A DNA stretch of 64,000 nt, taken from the NCBI RefSeq assembly GCF_940670765.1, contig NZ_CALNVW010000028.1:43100-107099 (forward strand), given 5' to 3'. The stretch is from Streptomyces sp. A 4/2. Lineage in GTDB: Bacteria > Actinomycetota > Actinomycetes > Streptomycetales > Streptomycetaceae. This document shows, in pieces, positions 1 through 7,946 of this stretch; position 1 is the stretch's first letter; each line of letters starts with the position of its first letter. Below the pieces are notes generated by a model that saw only the letters and a list, made by a program, of their open reading frames with translations, ran no database searches and was not told the origin of the DNA. Position numbers and translations under genes: made by a program.

Positions 1-814
1 GCGCAGAGTGCGGGACGAGGGCGGTGACCCCCGGCTGCTGCTGCTCTCCGTGGCCGACGACCCGACCGGCACGGTCGCGCCGCCCGAGGTGGTGCACGAG
101 GCCTGTGAGGCCGCCGTCTCCGCCGGGCTGCACATCATCAGCGACGAGACCTGGAACGACACCCGGCACCGGCCGCGCAGGACCGTGCTCCTCAGCCCCG
201 CCGAGATGTGCCCGGAGGCGGTGACCGTCCTCGTCGATCCGGCCGGATCGCTCATCCCGACCGCCTGGCCGGTGGCCGTCGCCCGGTTCCCGGACACGGC
301 CGACGGGGCCGCCCGGCGCGCCAGGACCCTCGACGTCATCACGGCGATCGGCACGGTGGTGGCCGGACCGGTCGCAGCCGCCGCCGCCCACGCGCTGAGC
401 GAGCCGGACACCGTACGGGAGAGGGCCGGGCAGGCGGCCCAACTGTACGGACGGGTGGCCGGCGCCGCGCACCGGGCGGTGCTCGCCGCGGGCGCGCTGG
501 CCCGCCCTCCGCAAGCGGGCCGGCACTTCTACGCCGACCTCGGGCCGCTGCGCCCGGGGCTGGAGTCCCGGGGCGTCACCGACGCCATGGAACTGGAGGA
601 CTACCTGGACCGGCGGATCGGGGCCCCGGCGCCGGGCGGCCATCGTTTCGGGGACGATCCGGCCGCGCTGCGGGTGCGTTTCACGACGGGCCCGCTCCTC
701 GGGTCAACCCCGGAGGAACGTCTGGAGTCCCTCACCTCGGCGGAGCCACTCGAACTGCCGCATGTGGCCCGTGCGTTGAGTCATTTCACGTCGGCCCTGG
801 AGCAACTGCGATGA
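1..814 (+). CDS. PLP-dependent aminotransferase-like protein, 5' end outside window
   Basis: The frame is open from the left edge to TGA at 812-814, so only the C-terminal part (about 270 residues) is visible. The GTG at position 8 is just an internal codon candidate. The opening LLLLSVADDPTGTVAPPEVV resembles the substrate/cofactor segment of class I/II fold-type I aminotransferases (a PTG after 'sxxDDP'), followed by a DETW segment where these enzymes carry the Asp that binds the PLP pyridine nitrogen. The usual Lys of the Schiff base is not obvious: the stretch around residue 80 reads VLVDPAGSLIPTAWPVA, so activity is uncertain. The C-terminal RVRFTTGPLLG fits the small domain of aminotransferases. 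The next gene starts 31 bases downstream on the same strand. Family assignment is moderate; substrate unknown. Confidence 0.5.
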   Translation, partial: RRVRDEGGDPRLLLLSVADDPTGTVAPPEVVHEACEAAVSAGLHIISDETWNDTRHRPRRTVLLSPAEMCPEAVTVLVDPAGSLIPTAWPVAVARFPDTADGAARRARTLDVITAIGTVVAGPVAAAAAHALSEPDTVRERAGQAAQLYGRVAGAAHRAVLAAGALARPPQAGRHFYADLGPLRPGLESRGVTDAMELEDYLDRRIGAPAPGGHRFGDDPAALRVRFTTGPLLGSTPEERLESLTSAEPLELPHVARALSHFTSALEQLR

Positions 815-845
815 ATTCCTCACCGCCACCGGACGGAGCCCCTCG

Positions 846-2027
846 ATGACGGAACAGACCGAGAGCTCCCTCGCCGAGCCGCCGTCGCACCAGCAGCGTC
901 AGCCGGAGCCGGACGTCCGGCGTCCGGACCGGGGCCCGTCCGTCGCAGGCCCGTCCGCTCCTGGCCGGTCCGCTCCGGGCCGGTCCACCGCAGGCCCGTC
1001 CACTCCCGGTCCGTCCGTCGCAGGCCGGTCCACCGCGCAGGCGTCCGCACCGACCCGCACCCGGCCGCCGGGCGTCCTGCGTCCGCCGGGCGAGATCCGC
1101 AGCTGGCCGAAGTCCTTCGCCGACCGCCTCACCGCCCCGCTGCCAGGGGTCCGGGCGATGGCCCGGCTGGCCCGCGAAGGCGCCGCCCGCCCGAGGCCCG
1201 AGGGGCTCCGCGACATCCCGTTACTGCCCTACGCCCCCGCCCCACTGCCCGAGACCGACACCACCACCGTCGCGGTCACCTGGGCAGGGCACGCCAGTTG
1301 GGTGGTGCGCATCGGCGGACTCACCGTCCTCACCGACCCGGTCTGGTCGCGCAGGATCCTCGGCACGCCGGCCCGGGTCACCCCGGTCGGCGTCCGCTGG
1401 GCGGACCTCCCGCGGATCGACGCGGTGGTCATCAGCCACAACCACTACGACCATCTGGACGCCCCCACCCTCAAACGCCTCCCGCGCGACACCCCGCTCT
1501 TCGTCCCGGCCGGTCTGGGCCGCTGGTGCAGGCGCCGCCGCTTCACCCGGGTCACCGAACTCGACTGGTGGGAAGCGGCCGAGACCGGTGGCGTCCGGCT
1601 CGACTTCGTGCCCGCCCACCACTGGTCCAAGCGCACCCTCACCGACACCTGCCGTTCGCTCTGGGGCGGCTGGGTGCTCAGCGACCAGCAGGGGCAGCGC
1701 GTGTACTTCGCGGGCGACACCGGATACGGCCGCTGGTTCAAGGAGATCGGCCGCCGCCATCCCGGCATCGACCTGGCACTGCTGCCGATCGGGGCGTACG
1801 ACCCCCGCTGGATGCTCGGCCCCGTGCACACCGACCCCGAGGAGGCGGTCGCGGCCTGCGAGGACCTCGGTGCGCGCCGGATGGCTCCCATGCACTGGGG
1901 AACGTTCCTGCTCTCGGCCGAGCCGGTGCTCGAACCGCTGACCCGGGTCCGGGCCGCCTGGCAGCTCGCGGGGCGCCCGCGCGACGAACTGTGGGACCTC
2001 CCGGTGGGCGGGTCCCGCGTCCTGTGA
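846..2027 (+). CDS. Metallo-beta-lactamase-fold hydrolase (UlaG/NAPE-PLD-like), TTA codon
   Basis: 393 residues. The catalytic domain starts near residue 137 with VTWAGHASWVVRIGG and the LTDPVW motif of the UlaG/NAPE-PLD branch of the MBL superfamily. The metal-binding signature is ISHNHYDHLD (HxHxDH with the first pair spaced H-N-H), followed by AHHWSKRT, the FAGDTGYG Asp site and PMHWGTF as last His ligand. Members hydrolyse phosphodiester or lactone substrates and bind one or two metals; the substrate cannot be told here. Residues 30-64 form a Pro/Ser/Gly linker of five-residue repeats (GPSVA/GRSAP type) and the N-terminus is disordered, an extension not typical of the family. Codon 126 is TTA (1221-1223), the only in-frame TTA I found in the window, so translation may depend on the bldA tRNA. 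It converges on the response-regulator relic with 14 bases between. Confidence 0.85.
   Translation: MTEQTESSLAEPPSHQQRQPEPDVRRPDRGPSVAGPSAPGRSAPGRSTAGPSTPGPSVAGRSTAQASAPTRTRPPGVLRPPGEIRSWPKSFADRLTAPLPGVRAMARLAREGAARPRPEGLRDIPLLPYAPAPLPETDTTTVAVTWAGHASWVVRIGGLTVLTDPVWSRRILGTPARVTPVGVRWADLPRIDAVVISHNHYDHLDAPTLKRLPRDTPLFVPAGLGRWCRRRRFTRVTELDWWEAAETGGVRLDFVPAHHWSKRTLTDTCRSLWGGWVLSDQQGQRVYFAGDTGYGRWFKEIGRRHPGIDLALLPIGAYDPRWMLGPVHTDPEEAVAACEDLGARRMAPMHWGTFLLSAEPVLEPLTRVRAAWQLAGRPRDELWDLPVGGSRVL
933..1037 (+). repeat. 15-bp in-frame tandem repeat inside the MBL gene
   Basis: Seven imperfect 15-bp units encode five-residue repeats GPSVA, GPSAP, GRSAP, GRSTA, GPSTP, GPSVA, GRSTA. It lengthens the low-complexity N-terminus without breaking the frame. 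Units differ at several bases, so it is not a recent expansion. Confidence 0.8.
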
Positions 2028-2041
2028 GCCGGTGGCCGCCG

Positions 2042-2708
2042 TCACGGCCCGGCCGGGCGCACCAGCCCCGTCTCGTACGCGAAGACCGCGGCCTGGGTCC
2101 GGTCGCGCAGCCCCGACTTGACCAGGATCCGGCTCACATGGGTCTTCACCGTCTGCTCCGCGACCACCAGCCGCCCGGCGATCTCCGCGTTGGACAGCCC
2201 CTGCGCGATGAGTGACAGGACCTCGGTCTCGCGTCCGGTCAGGTCTCCTACGCGTTCCTTGAGCGGGGCGCGGGGGGCGTCGGCCATCCGGGAGAACTCG
2301 GCGATGAGGCGCTTGGTGATGTTGGGGGAGCAGGGCGTCACCGGCCGCCACCACCCGTACCGCCCGCGCGAGTTCCTCGGCCGAGGCGTCCTTCAGCAGG
2401 AACCCGGACGCGCCCGCGCGCAGCGCCTCGTACACGTACTCGTCCAGGTCGAACGTCGTCAGGACGAGGACCTTGACGGTCGCGCCGGCCGGTCCGGTGA
2501 CCTGGCGGGTCGCCTCGATGCCGCCGATTCCGGGCATCCGGATGTCCATCAGGACGACGTCCGGGGCGAGTTCGGCCACCTTGGCCACCGCGTCGAGGCC
2601 GTCCACCGCCTGACCGACGACCTCGATGCCGGGTTCGGCGTCGAGCAGCACCGTGAACCCCTGACGGACCATCATCTGGTCGTCGGCGATCAGTACGCGG
2701 ATGGTCAT
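2042..2708 (-). pseudogene. NarL/LuxR-type response regulator, single-base frameshift
   Basis: From ATG at 2708 the protein reads as a receiver domain: acidic pair LIADDQMM, phospho-acceptor Asp in VVLMDIRMPG, T/S site VLTTFD and Lys in FLLKDA. After GDALLP the frame is lost; the next frame resumes at PNITKRLI and carries a LuxR HTH (LTGRETEVLSLIAQGLSN...VKTHVSRILVKSG) to the stop at 2042. The span is 667 bases, one more than a multiple of three, and the break falls in a run of five G on the plus strand (2324-2328), so one extra base explains it. With four G the product would be 221 residues, the usual length. The start overlaps the kinase stop as ATGA. Either a sequencing error in the homopolymer or a real knockout that leaves the kinase without its partner. 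Domain identity is firm; the state of the gene is not. Confidence 0.85.
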
Positions 2709-4018
2709 ACGGAATCCTCCAGGGGGAGCACGGCCACGACCTCGTACCCCCCTCCGGGGGTCGGCCCGTTGGCGAAGTCACCGCCCAGCATGGCAGCGCG
2801 CTCGCGCATACCGAGCAGCCCGTGTCCCATCCCCCGCCCGGGTACGGGAGTTCCGCCCGGCGCGGTGTTGGCGACCCGGACCGTGACCCCGGCCGACCGG
2901 TACCCGATCTCCACCCGGGCCGTCGCGTCGGGTGCGTGACGCAGCACGTTGCTGAGCGCCTCCTGCACGATGCGGAAGACGGTCAGCTCCACACCGGGAG
3001 GGAGCGGGCGCCGTCCGCCGGTGGTCTCGGAGACGACCGTGAGCCCGGCCCCGCGTACTTTGCCGATCAGCTCGTCGAGCCGGCCCAGCGTGGGCTGGGG
3101 CGCGTGCCGCAGCCCTTCGGACGAGGCGTCCTCGGAGCGCAACACGCCCAGCACCCGCCGCAGTTCGTTCAGCGCGTCGACGGCGTTCTCGCGGATGCCC
3201 GCGAGGTTCTCCGTCAGCTCGTCGGACGGGTCCTCGACCAGATGGCGGGCCACCTGCGCCTGGATGGAGATCACCGACATGTGGTGGGCGACCACGTCGT
3301 GCAGTTCACGGGCGATGCGGTTGCGCTCCTCCAGCAGGGTGCGCCGGGCCCGTTCCTCGGCGGTCAGCCCCGCCTGGGTGACGACTTCGCTGCGGGCCAC
3401 CCGCAGGCCGCGCAGCGAGGCGCCGACCACCACGGTGGCGAGGAGGACCGGGATCGCGCGCGGAGTGTCGTAGTTGTGGACCTGGGTGGTGAAGGCGCTG
3501 CAGACCAGCCCGGTCAGCAGGGTGATCGCCAACGCCTCGGCCGAGCGCCGCGGATGGACCCGCAGCGCCAGCAGGAACAGCGCCCCGCCCTGGAGGGCCA
3601 TCCCGGTCGGACTCCAGGGGAACAACAGGTCCGGGCCCACCACCGGCTCCCCGACCCGCAGGACCACGGCCGTGAGGGCCGTCATCGCCCACCAGGCGGT
3701 CAGCGGCCGGTACACCCCGGCGACCAGCGCCGCGCCCTGGAGCAGGGCGAGAAGGACGGTGTACGCGGGGATTCCGGAAACCCCGTCGTGCGGCACCATG
3801 TCCTGCACGTGGAACACCGCGACCGGCACCGCCCCGAACAGCAGGAGCATCACGAACACCGGGCGCCAGGCGGCCCATCCCGGAGTTCCCGCCGGCGGCA
3901 GCGGATCGACGGGCGCGGTCCAGAGGTCCTCGCGCAAGGTGCGCGGCAGCCTCCGCAGGGCCCCCGCCAGATGCTCCTTGTCCCACGCCTTCCCCGTCAC
4001 ACGCGTCACCCTAGGCAT
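2705..4018 (-). CDS. Two-component sensor histidine kinase, NarL (HisKA_3) family
   Basis: 437 residues. The N-terminal half holds about five hydrophobic segments (from VFVMLLLFGAVPVAVF to the region near residue 190), followed by a short coiled linker and the HisKA_3 dimerisation box with the phospho-accepting His in ELHDVVAHHMSVIS. A C-terminal HATPase_c domain shows an N-box-like VQEALSNVLRHA and the glycine-rich GRGMGHGLLGMRERAAMLGG. It autophosphorylates and passes the phosphate to a NarL-type regulator, here the frameshifted downstream gene it overlaps by four bases. Upstream it overlaps the acyltransferase gene by eight bases, so all four genes of this operon are probably translationally coupled. 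The sensor is membrane-embedded with no large extracellular loop, so the signal is likely membrane-borne. Confidence 0.92.
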   Translation of the reverse strand: MPRVTRVTGKAWDKEHLAGALRRLPRTLREDLWTAPVDPLPPAGTPGWAAWRPVFVMLLLFGAVPVAVFHVQDMVPHDGVSGIPAYTVLLALLQGAALVAGVYRPLTAWWAMTALTAVVLRVGEPVVGPDLLFPWSPTGMALQGGALFLLALRVHPRRSAEALAITLLTGLVCSAFTTQVHNYDTPRAIPVLLATVVVGASLRGLRVARSEVVTQAGLTAEERARRTLLEERNRIARELHDVVAHHMSVISIQAQVARHLVEDPSDELTENLAGIRENAVDALNELRRVLGVLRSEDASSEGLRHAPQPTLGRLDELIGKVRGAGLTVVSETTGGRRPLPPGVELTVFRIVQEALSNVLRHAPDATARVEIGYRSAGVTVRVANTAPGGTPVPGRGMGHGLLGMRERAAMLGGDFANGPTPGGGYEVVAVLPLEDSV

Positions 4019-5171
4019 GCCGCGCCCCCCTGTTCACTGCCGGTACCCCTTCCCGTACGACCGTGGAGCCACGCCGCCGCCCCTGCTCGTAGGTACGGAA
4101 CGCCGTCCAGCACACCAGCAGCGCCACCGCGAACACCGGCAGCCAGGCCAGCCGGGCGTACACCCATCCCGGGCCGTCGGGGACGGTGTGCAGGCCGGGC
4201 AGCGTCCGCCCGGTGAGCATGCCGACCGCGGTGACCGCCATCATCGAGGTCTGGTGCCAGAGGAAGACCGTCATCGCGGAGAGGTTGACCAGCGCCACCG
4301 CGGCCCAGAGGGCGGGGCGGCGCAGCACCCGGCGCAGCGGACCGAGCAGCAGGACCGCCGCCCCGCACTGGGCGAGACCGAAGGCGACCGCCGCCAGCGT
4401 GGGCGGATCCAGGTTGGATATCGCGGCGCCCGGCACCCCGACCATGGAGGCCGGGTAACCGGCGAACAGAACGAGGAGAACCGTGCCGGCCGCGCCCCCG
4501 ATCAGCAGGGCCCACCCGGTCCGGCGCCCCCGCAGCCCGCCGCGTGCCCAGACCGCGCCGAGCGAGTACGGGACCAGCCAGCCGGCCGCCACATTGATCC
4601 AGCCGAGCCAGGACGGCCCGCCGAGACCGAACCGGATCAGGTCGACATGGAGCACGACGGCGACGGGCCACAGCGGGTGCACCCGGGCGACCAGCGGGGT
4701 CGCCGCGGTCAGCGCCGCGAAGACCAGCAGGAACCAGAGCGGTGACAGCACCAGCTTCAGCAGCGCGTACAGGGTGTCGAGGCCGACCCCGGAGACGAGC
4801 ATCGCGACCGAGGCCACCGCCCACACCACCAGGACGGCGGCGACCGGCCTGCTCAGCCGGGCCGTTCGGGCGCCCAGCCACTGCCCGTACGTCGTGCCCC
4901 GGGCGCGGGCCGCGGCGTAACTCCGCGTCCCCACCCGCCCGCCCACCAGGAAGAAGACCGCCAGGGTCTGGAACACCCAGGAGACCGGGGTGAGTCCGGG
5001 CATGTGCTGGAGCGGGCTGGCGGCGTGCACGGTACCGCTGTCCACGACCAGGGCGCTCACCAGCCAGTGGCCGAGCACCACACCGAGGATGGCGAGGGCG
5101 CGCAGCGCGTCGACGGCCCGGTCACGGTCGGGCGGCGTCGCGGCATCGATGCGCCGGACGAGGTCACGCAT
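4011..5171 (-). CDS. Acyltransferase family 3 membrane protein
   Basis: 386 residues with about ten transmembrane segments. The N-terminus has the acyltransferase-3 pattern: RDRAVDALRALAILGVVLGHW, where the His of GHW lies at the end of TM1, and a later FFLVGGRVGTRSY arginine-rich loop. These enzymes move acyl groups across or onto carbohydrates, lipids or other membrane-proximal acceptors. It overlaps the kinase gene downstream by eight bases and the secreted hydrolase gene upstream by eight bases. Sitting between a hydrolase and a two-component system suggests envelope modification under signal control; this is inference from position only. Confidence 0.85.
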   Translation of the reverse strand: MRDLVRRIDAATPPDRDRAVDALRALAILGVVLGHWLVSALVVDSGTVHAASPLQHMPGLTPVSWVFQTLAVFFLVGGRVGTRSYAAARARGTTYGQWLGARTARLSRPVAAVLVVWAVASVAMLVSGVGLDTLYALLKLVLSPLWFLLVFAALTAATPLVARVHPLWPVAVVLHVDLIRFGLGGPSWLGWINVAAGWLVPYSLGAVWARGGLRGRRTGWALLIGGAAGTVLLVLFAGYPASMVGVPGAAISNLDPPTLAAVAFGLAQCGAAVLLLGPLRRVLRRPALWAAVALVNLSAMTVFLWHQTSMMAVTAVGMLTGRTLPGLHTVPDGPGWVYARLAWLPVFAVALLVCWTAFRTYEQGRRRGSTVVREGVPAVNRGARHA

Positions 5172-6138
5172 GACGGTCCTCCTCGGAAGGGGTCTGCCCC
5201 GAGACGATCCGGGCGAGGTTCCGCAACGGTTCGGAACCGGGTTTCAGGTAGTCGCTGTGGCTGCCGTGGCCCGCAGCGAAGACCCGGGCGCCGAACTTCG
5301 GCGAGACCGGATCGGCGCCCAGTCCGACCGTGAGGAACGGGAGCCGGAGCTGTACGTGCGGCACGTCGGAGATCCAGTCACCGCTGCTCCGGCCCGCCCA
5401 GACGGTGGCCCGTGTGTGCAGCGCCGCGGCGCTGCTCGCCCCGGCGCCGGGGCTGCCGAACAGGACGATGTCCGACACCCCGGCCCCGAGCCCCGACGCG
5501 GCCCGGCCGCACACCACCGATCCGTAGGAATGGCACAGGACGGAGATGCGGGCGGTGGGTTCGATCGCGCCCAACTCCGCCGTGAACGTGCGCAGAGCGG
5601 GGGCGGCGGCGTTCGCGCGGCCGGGGGTCAGCACCGCGGGGCTCACCGTGCCCGGTGTCCCGTACCCGAGCCAGGCGACGACGGCGGACCCGCGGCCCAG
5701 CTCGTGCTGGAGCGCCGCGGCGCCGTTCCGGAGGCGCCCGTACCGGTCCAGGTCGGTGTCCGACCCCGGGACCAGTACGGCGATCCGCCCGGCCCGGAAC
5801 AGGTCGCCGAACACCTCGGCGGTGCGACCCCCGTCGCGGCCGTCGAAGGTGAGGAAGTGACGCGCGGGCTTCGCCATGGCGCGCAGCGCGGCGGCCCGCT
5901 TCCGGTCACCGTGGGCGGTGGCCGCGTGCTCGGCCGCCACGACGTCCGCACGGGTGGCCGCGTACCGCTCGGCGAGGGTCGCGGGGGTCACCGCCCGCAG
6001 GGGTGAGAGGTGCGCCGGGGCGGGGGCCGGGACAGCCGCTGGGCGGGCCGCCCCCGACACCGGCACGGCCACCGAAGCGGTGACGAGGGCGGCGAGCAGG
6101 GCGCGGCGCAAGCGGCTGCTGCGCGGGCGGGACTCCAT
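5164..6138 (-). CDS. Secreted DUF1023-type alpha/beta hydrolase
   Basis: 324 residues. A Sec-type signal peptide runs to about residue 35 (RRALLAALVTASVAVPVSGA). The hydrolase core has the nucleophile elbow CHSYGS (Ser in ISVLCHSYGSVVCG), matching the GHSYGS elbow of the DUF1023 family, and a C-terminal His in AGHGSHSDYLKPGS. Members are actinobacterial serine hydrolases of unknown substrate. It is the first gene of the overlapping four-gene operon running to 2042. The region upstream (6139-6312) is its likely promoter region and also follows the DedA gene end. Confidence 0.85.
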   Translation of the reverse strand: MESRPRSSRLRRALLAALVTASVAVPVSGAARPAAVPAPAPAHLSPLRAVTPATLAERYAATRADVVAAEHAATAHGDRKRAAALRAMAKPARHFLTFDGRDGGRTAEVFGDLFRAGRIAVLVPGSDTDLDRYGRLRNGAAALQHELGRGSAVVAWLGYGTPGTVSPAVLTPGRANAAAPALRTFTAELGAIEPTARISVLCHSYGSVVCGRAASGLGAGVSDIVLFGSPGAGASSAAALHTRATVWAGRSSGDWISDVPHVQLRLPFLTVGLGADPVSPKFGARVFAAGHGSHSDYLKPGSEPLRNLARIVSGQTPSEEDRHA

Positions 6139-6312
6139 GGAGGACGGTCCTTCCGTACCGGGTGACGGTCGTGCTTTCCGGTACCGAAGTTAGGGAGCGC
6201 CCCCTGTGGCCGGCGTCCCGCGGACGGCCGAACCTTCCTGGTAGCTCTGAAGTACTACGGGGCCTACAGGGAAGGGTCGATCGGGCTCAAGAGCCGCTGT
6301 GCGCGGGCCCGT

Positions 6313-6948
6313 TCAGCGGGCCGCGGGCGATCCGGTACGGGCGGCCCGGATCCTGCGCCACCCCGCGGGCGCCCCGCTGACCAGCAGCGTCAGCGCGACC
6401 GCCACGACCACGCCCTTCCACGGCTCGTCGAACAGCGAGCCGCCGAGTATCCCGATGAGCTGGTACGCGGCGGCCCAGGCGAGACAGGCCGGTACGTCCG
6501 CGAGGGCGAACCTGCGCAGCGGCATCCCGCCGAGCAGGCAGGCCAGCATCACCGGGATCCGTCCGGCCGGCACCAGCCGGGAGAGGACCAGCACCGACTT
6601 GCTGTGCTTGTCGAGCCTCTCCTGGGTGCTCACCAGACGTGCCTGCGGGACCCGCTTGCGCAGCGCCTCCAGCCAGCGCGAACCGTTCCTGGAGTGCACG
6701 CCGCGCCGGCCGAGCCAGTACAGCGTGAGGTCCCCGAGGAACGCGGCGCAGGACGCGACGGCGAACACGAAGAGCAGGGCGAACGGGTCCGTCTGGTGCA
6801 GGGCGACCACGGCCGCCGAACTCACCAGCGCCCCCGTGGGTACCACCGGGACCAGGGACCCCAGCACCACCAGCAGGAACAGCGACGGGTAGCCGACGGC
6901 CTGCTGGGTGGACTCCGCCGGTACCTGGCTCACGAGTTCAGGGATCAC
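6313..6948 (-). CDS. DedA/VTT-domain membrane protein
   Basis: 211 residues, about five hydrophobic segments. The VTT core is visible as VVLGSLVPVVPTGALVSS near residue 30, then FLGDLTLYWLGRRG and the basic amphipathic segment LVLSRLVPAGRIPVMLACLLGG, which matches the F/S-R-F-x-P-x-x-R motif of DedA proteins with Val for Phe. Family members act as lipid scramblases/undecaprenyl-phosphate flippases or proton-dependent transporters. Its start overlaps the stop of the MBL gene at 6945 by four bases, so the pair is co-transcribed. Confidence 0.85.
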   Translation of the reverse strand: MIPELVSQVPAESTQQAVGYPSLFLLVVLGSLVPVVPTGALVSSAAVVALHQTDPFALLFVFAVASCAAFLGDLTLYWLGRRGVHSRNGSRWLEALRKRVPQARLVSTQERLDKHSKSVLVLSRLVPAGRIPVMLACLLGGMPLRRFALADVPACLAWAAAYQLIGILGGSLFDEPWKGVVVAVALTLLVSGAPAGWRRIRAARTGSPAAR

Positions 6949-7715
6949 CGGGCCACCTCGGGCCGCACCTGTTCGCCGTGCGCGAGCCGGTACACCGACA
7001 CCTCGGGCGCCAGCAGCGCCGCCTGCCGGACGAACTCGTCGCCGGGCGTGTGGAATTCGTGCGGGCGGACCCCGTCCATCCCGACCGGCCAGTACGTGCC
7101 GTAGTGCACCGGGACGGCCGAGCGCGGTCGCAGGGCCGTCAGCGCCTCGGCGGCCCGCCGCGCGTCCAGGTGTTCCTGCCCGAGGAAGGGGCCCCAGCCG
7201 CCGACCGGCAGCAGCGCCACGTCGACCTCGCCGACCGCCTCCGCCATCGTGTCGAAGAGCCCGGTGTCCCCGGCGAAGTAGGTCCGCGCCTCACCGCTGA
7301 TCACGAAGCCGAGCGCGGGCGCCCGCTGCGGCCCGAGCGGCATCCGGCGGCCGTCGTGGCGCGCGGGGACCGCCCGGACGAGCAGATCCGCGACCCGCAC
7401 CTCGTCACCCGCGACGACCTCGGTGAGGTCCAGGCGGAGCCGCCGCAGCCCCGGCACGGCGCGGCTCGTGCCCCGGGGCGCGATCAACCGGGTGCCGGGT
7501 GCCAGCCGCGCCAGGGACGGCAGATGCAGATGGTCGGCGTGCAGGTGCGAGATGAGCACGGCCTGGGCGACCGTGGCTCCGGCCGGTGGCACGGCGCCGC
7601 GACGGCGCCGGAGATGGGCCAGCCGACGGGCGAAGAGCGGGTCGGTGAGCACCCGGACACCGGAGTCCTCGACCGTACAGGTGGCATGGCCCCACCAGGT
7701 CACATCGACCGGCAC
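6945..7715 (-). CDS. Metallo-beta-lactamase-fold hydrolase (UlaG-like)
   Basis: 256 residues from the GTG at 7715, preceded by GAGGAG six to seven bases upstream; the frame stays open much further but upstream of this GTG it is antisense to another gene. The protein begins VPVDVTWWGHATCTVED, then LTDPLFARR, metal site LISHLHADHLHLPS (HxHxDH), AVPARHDG, FAGDTGLF and VPVHYGTYWP. This is the compact UlaG-like arrangement, without the Pro/Ser N-terminal extension of its relative at 846. Substrate unknown. The stop overlaps the DedA start, which suggests a role linked to the membrane or envelope lipids. Confidence 0.85.
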   Translation of the reverse strand: MPVDVTWWGHATCTVEDSGVRVLTDPLFARRLAHLRRRRGAVPPAGATVAQAVLISHLHADHLHLPSLARLAPGTRLIAPRGTSRAVPGLRRLRLDLTEVVAGDEVRVADLLVRAVPARHDGRRMPLGPQRAPALGFVISGEARTYFAGDTGLFDTMAEAVGEVDVALLPVGGWGPFLGQEHLDARRAAEALTALRPRSAVPVHYGTYWPVGMDGVRPHEFHTPGDEFVRQAALLAPEVSVYRLAHGEQVRPEVAR

Positions 7716-7946
7716 CTGCCGTCTCCTCACGCTCGGATCCCCGGGAACTCCCGGACGTCTCGGAACCCCCGGATTCCTGTACGACCCTATGCGGCCCGGT
7801 CCGCAAATGGGGAGTGAGGCCCCGTCCACGGGAGTCCGCGGGTTCCGTGACCAGGGCTCCCCGCGGTGACCTGGTCCGACTCCGGTCCTGTGAAAAACTG
7901 GCCGGCGGGCCCGCACGGGGTCCGACGGACGTGAGGTGGCAGAGGC

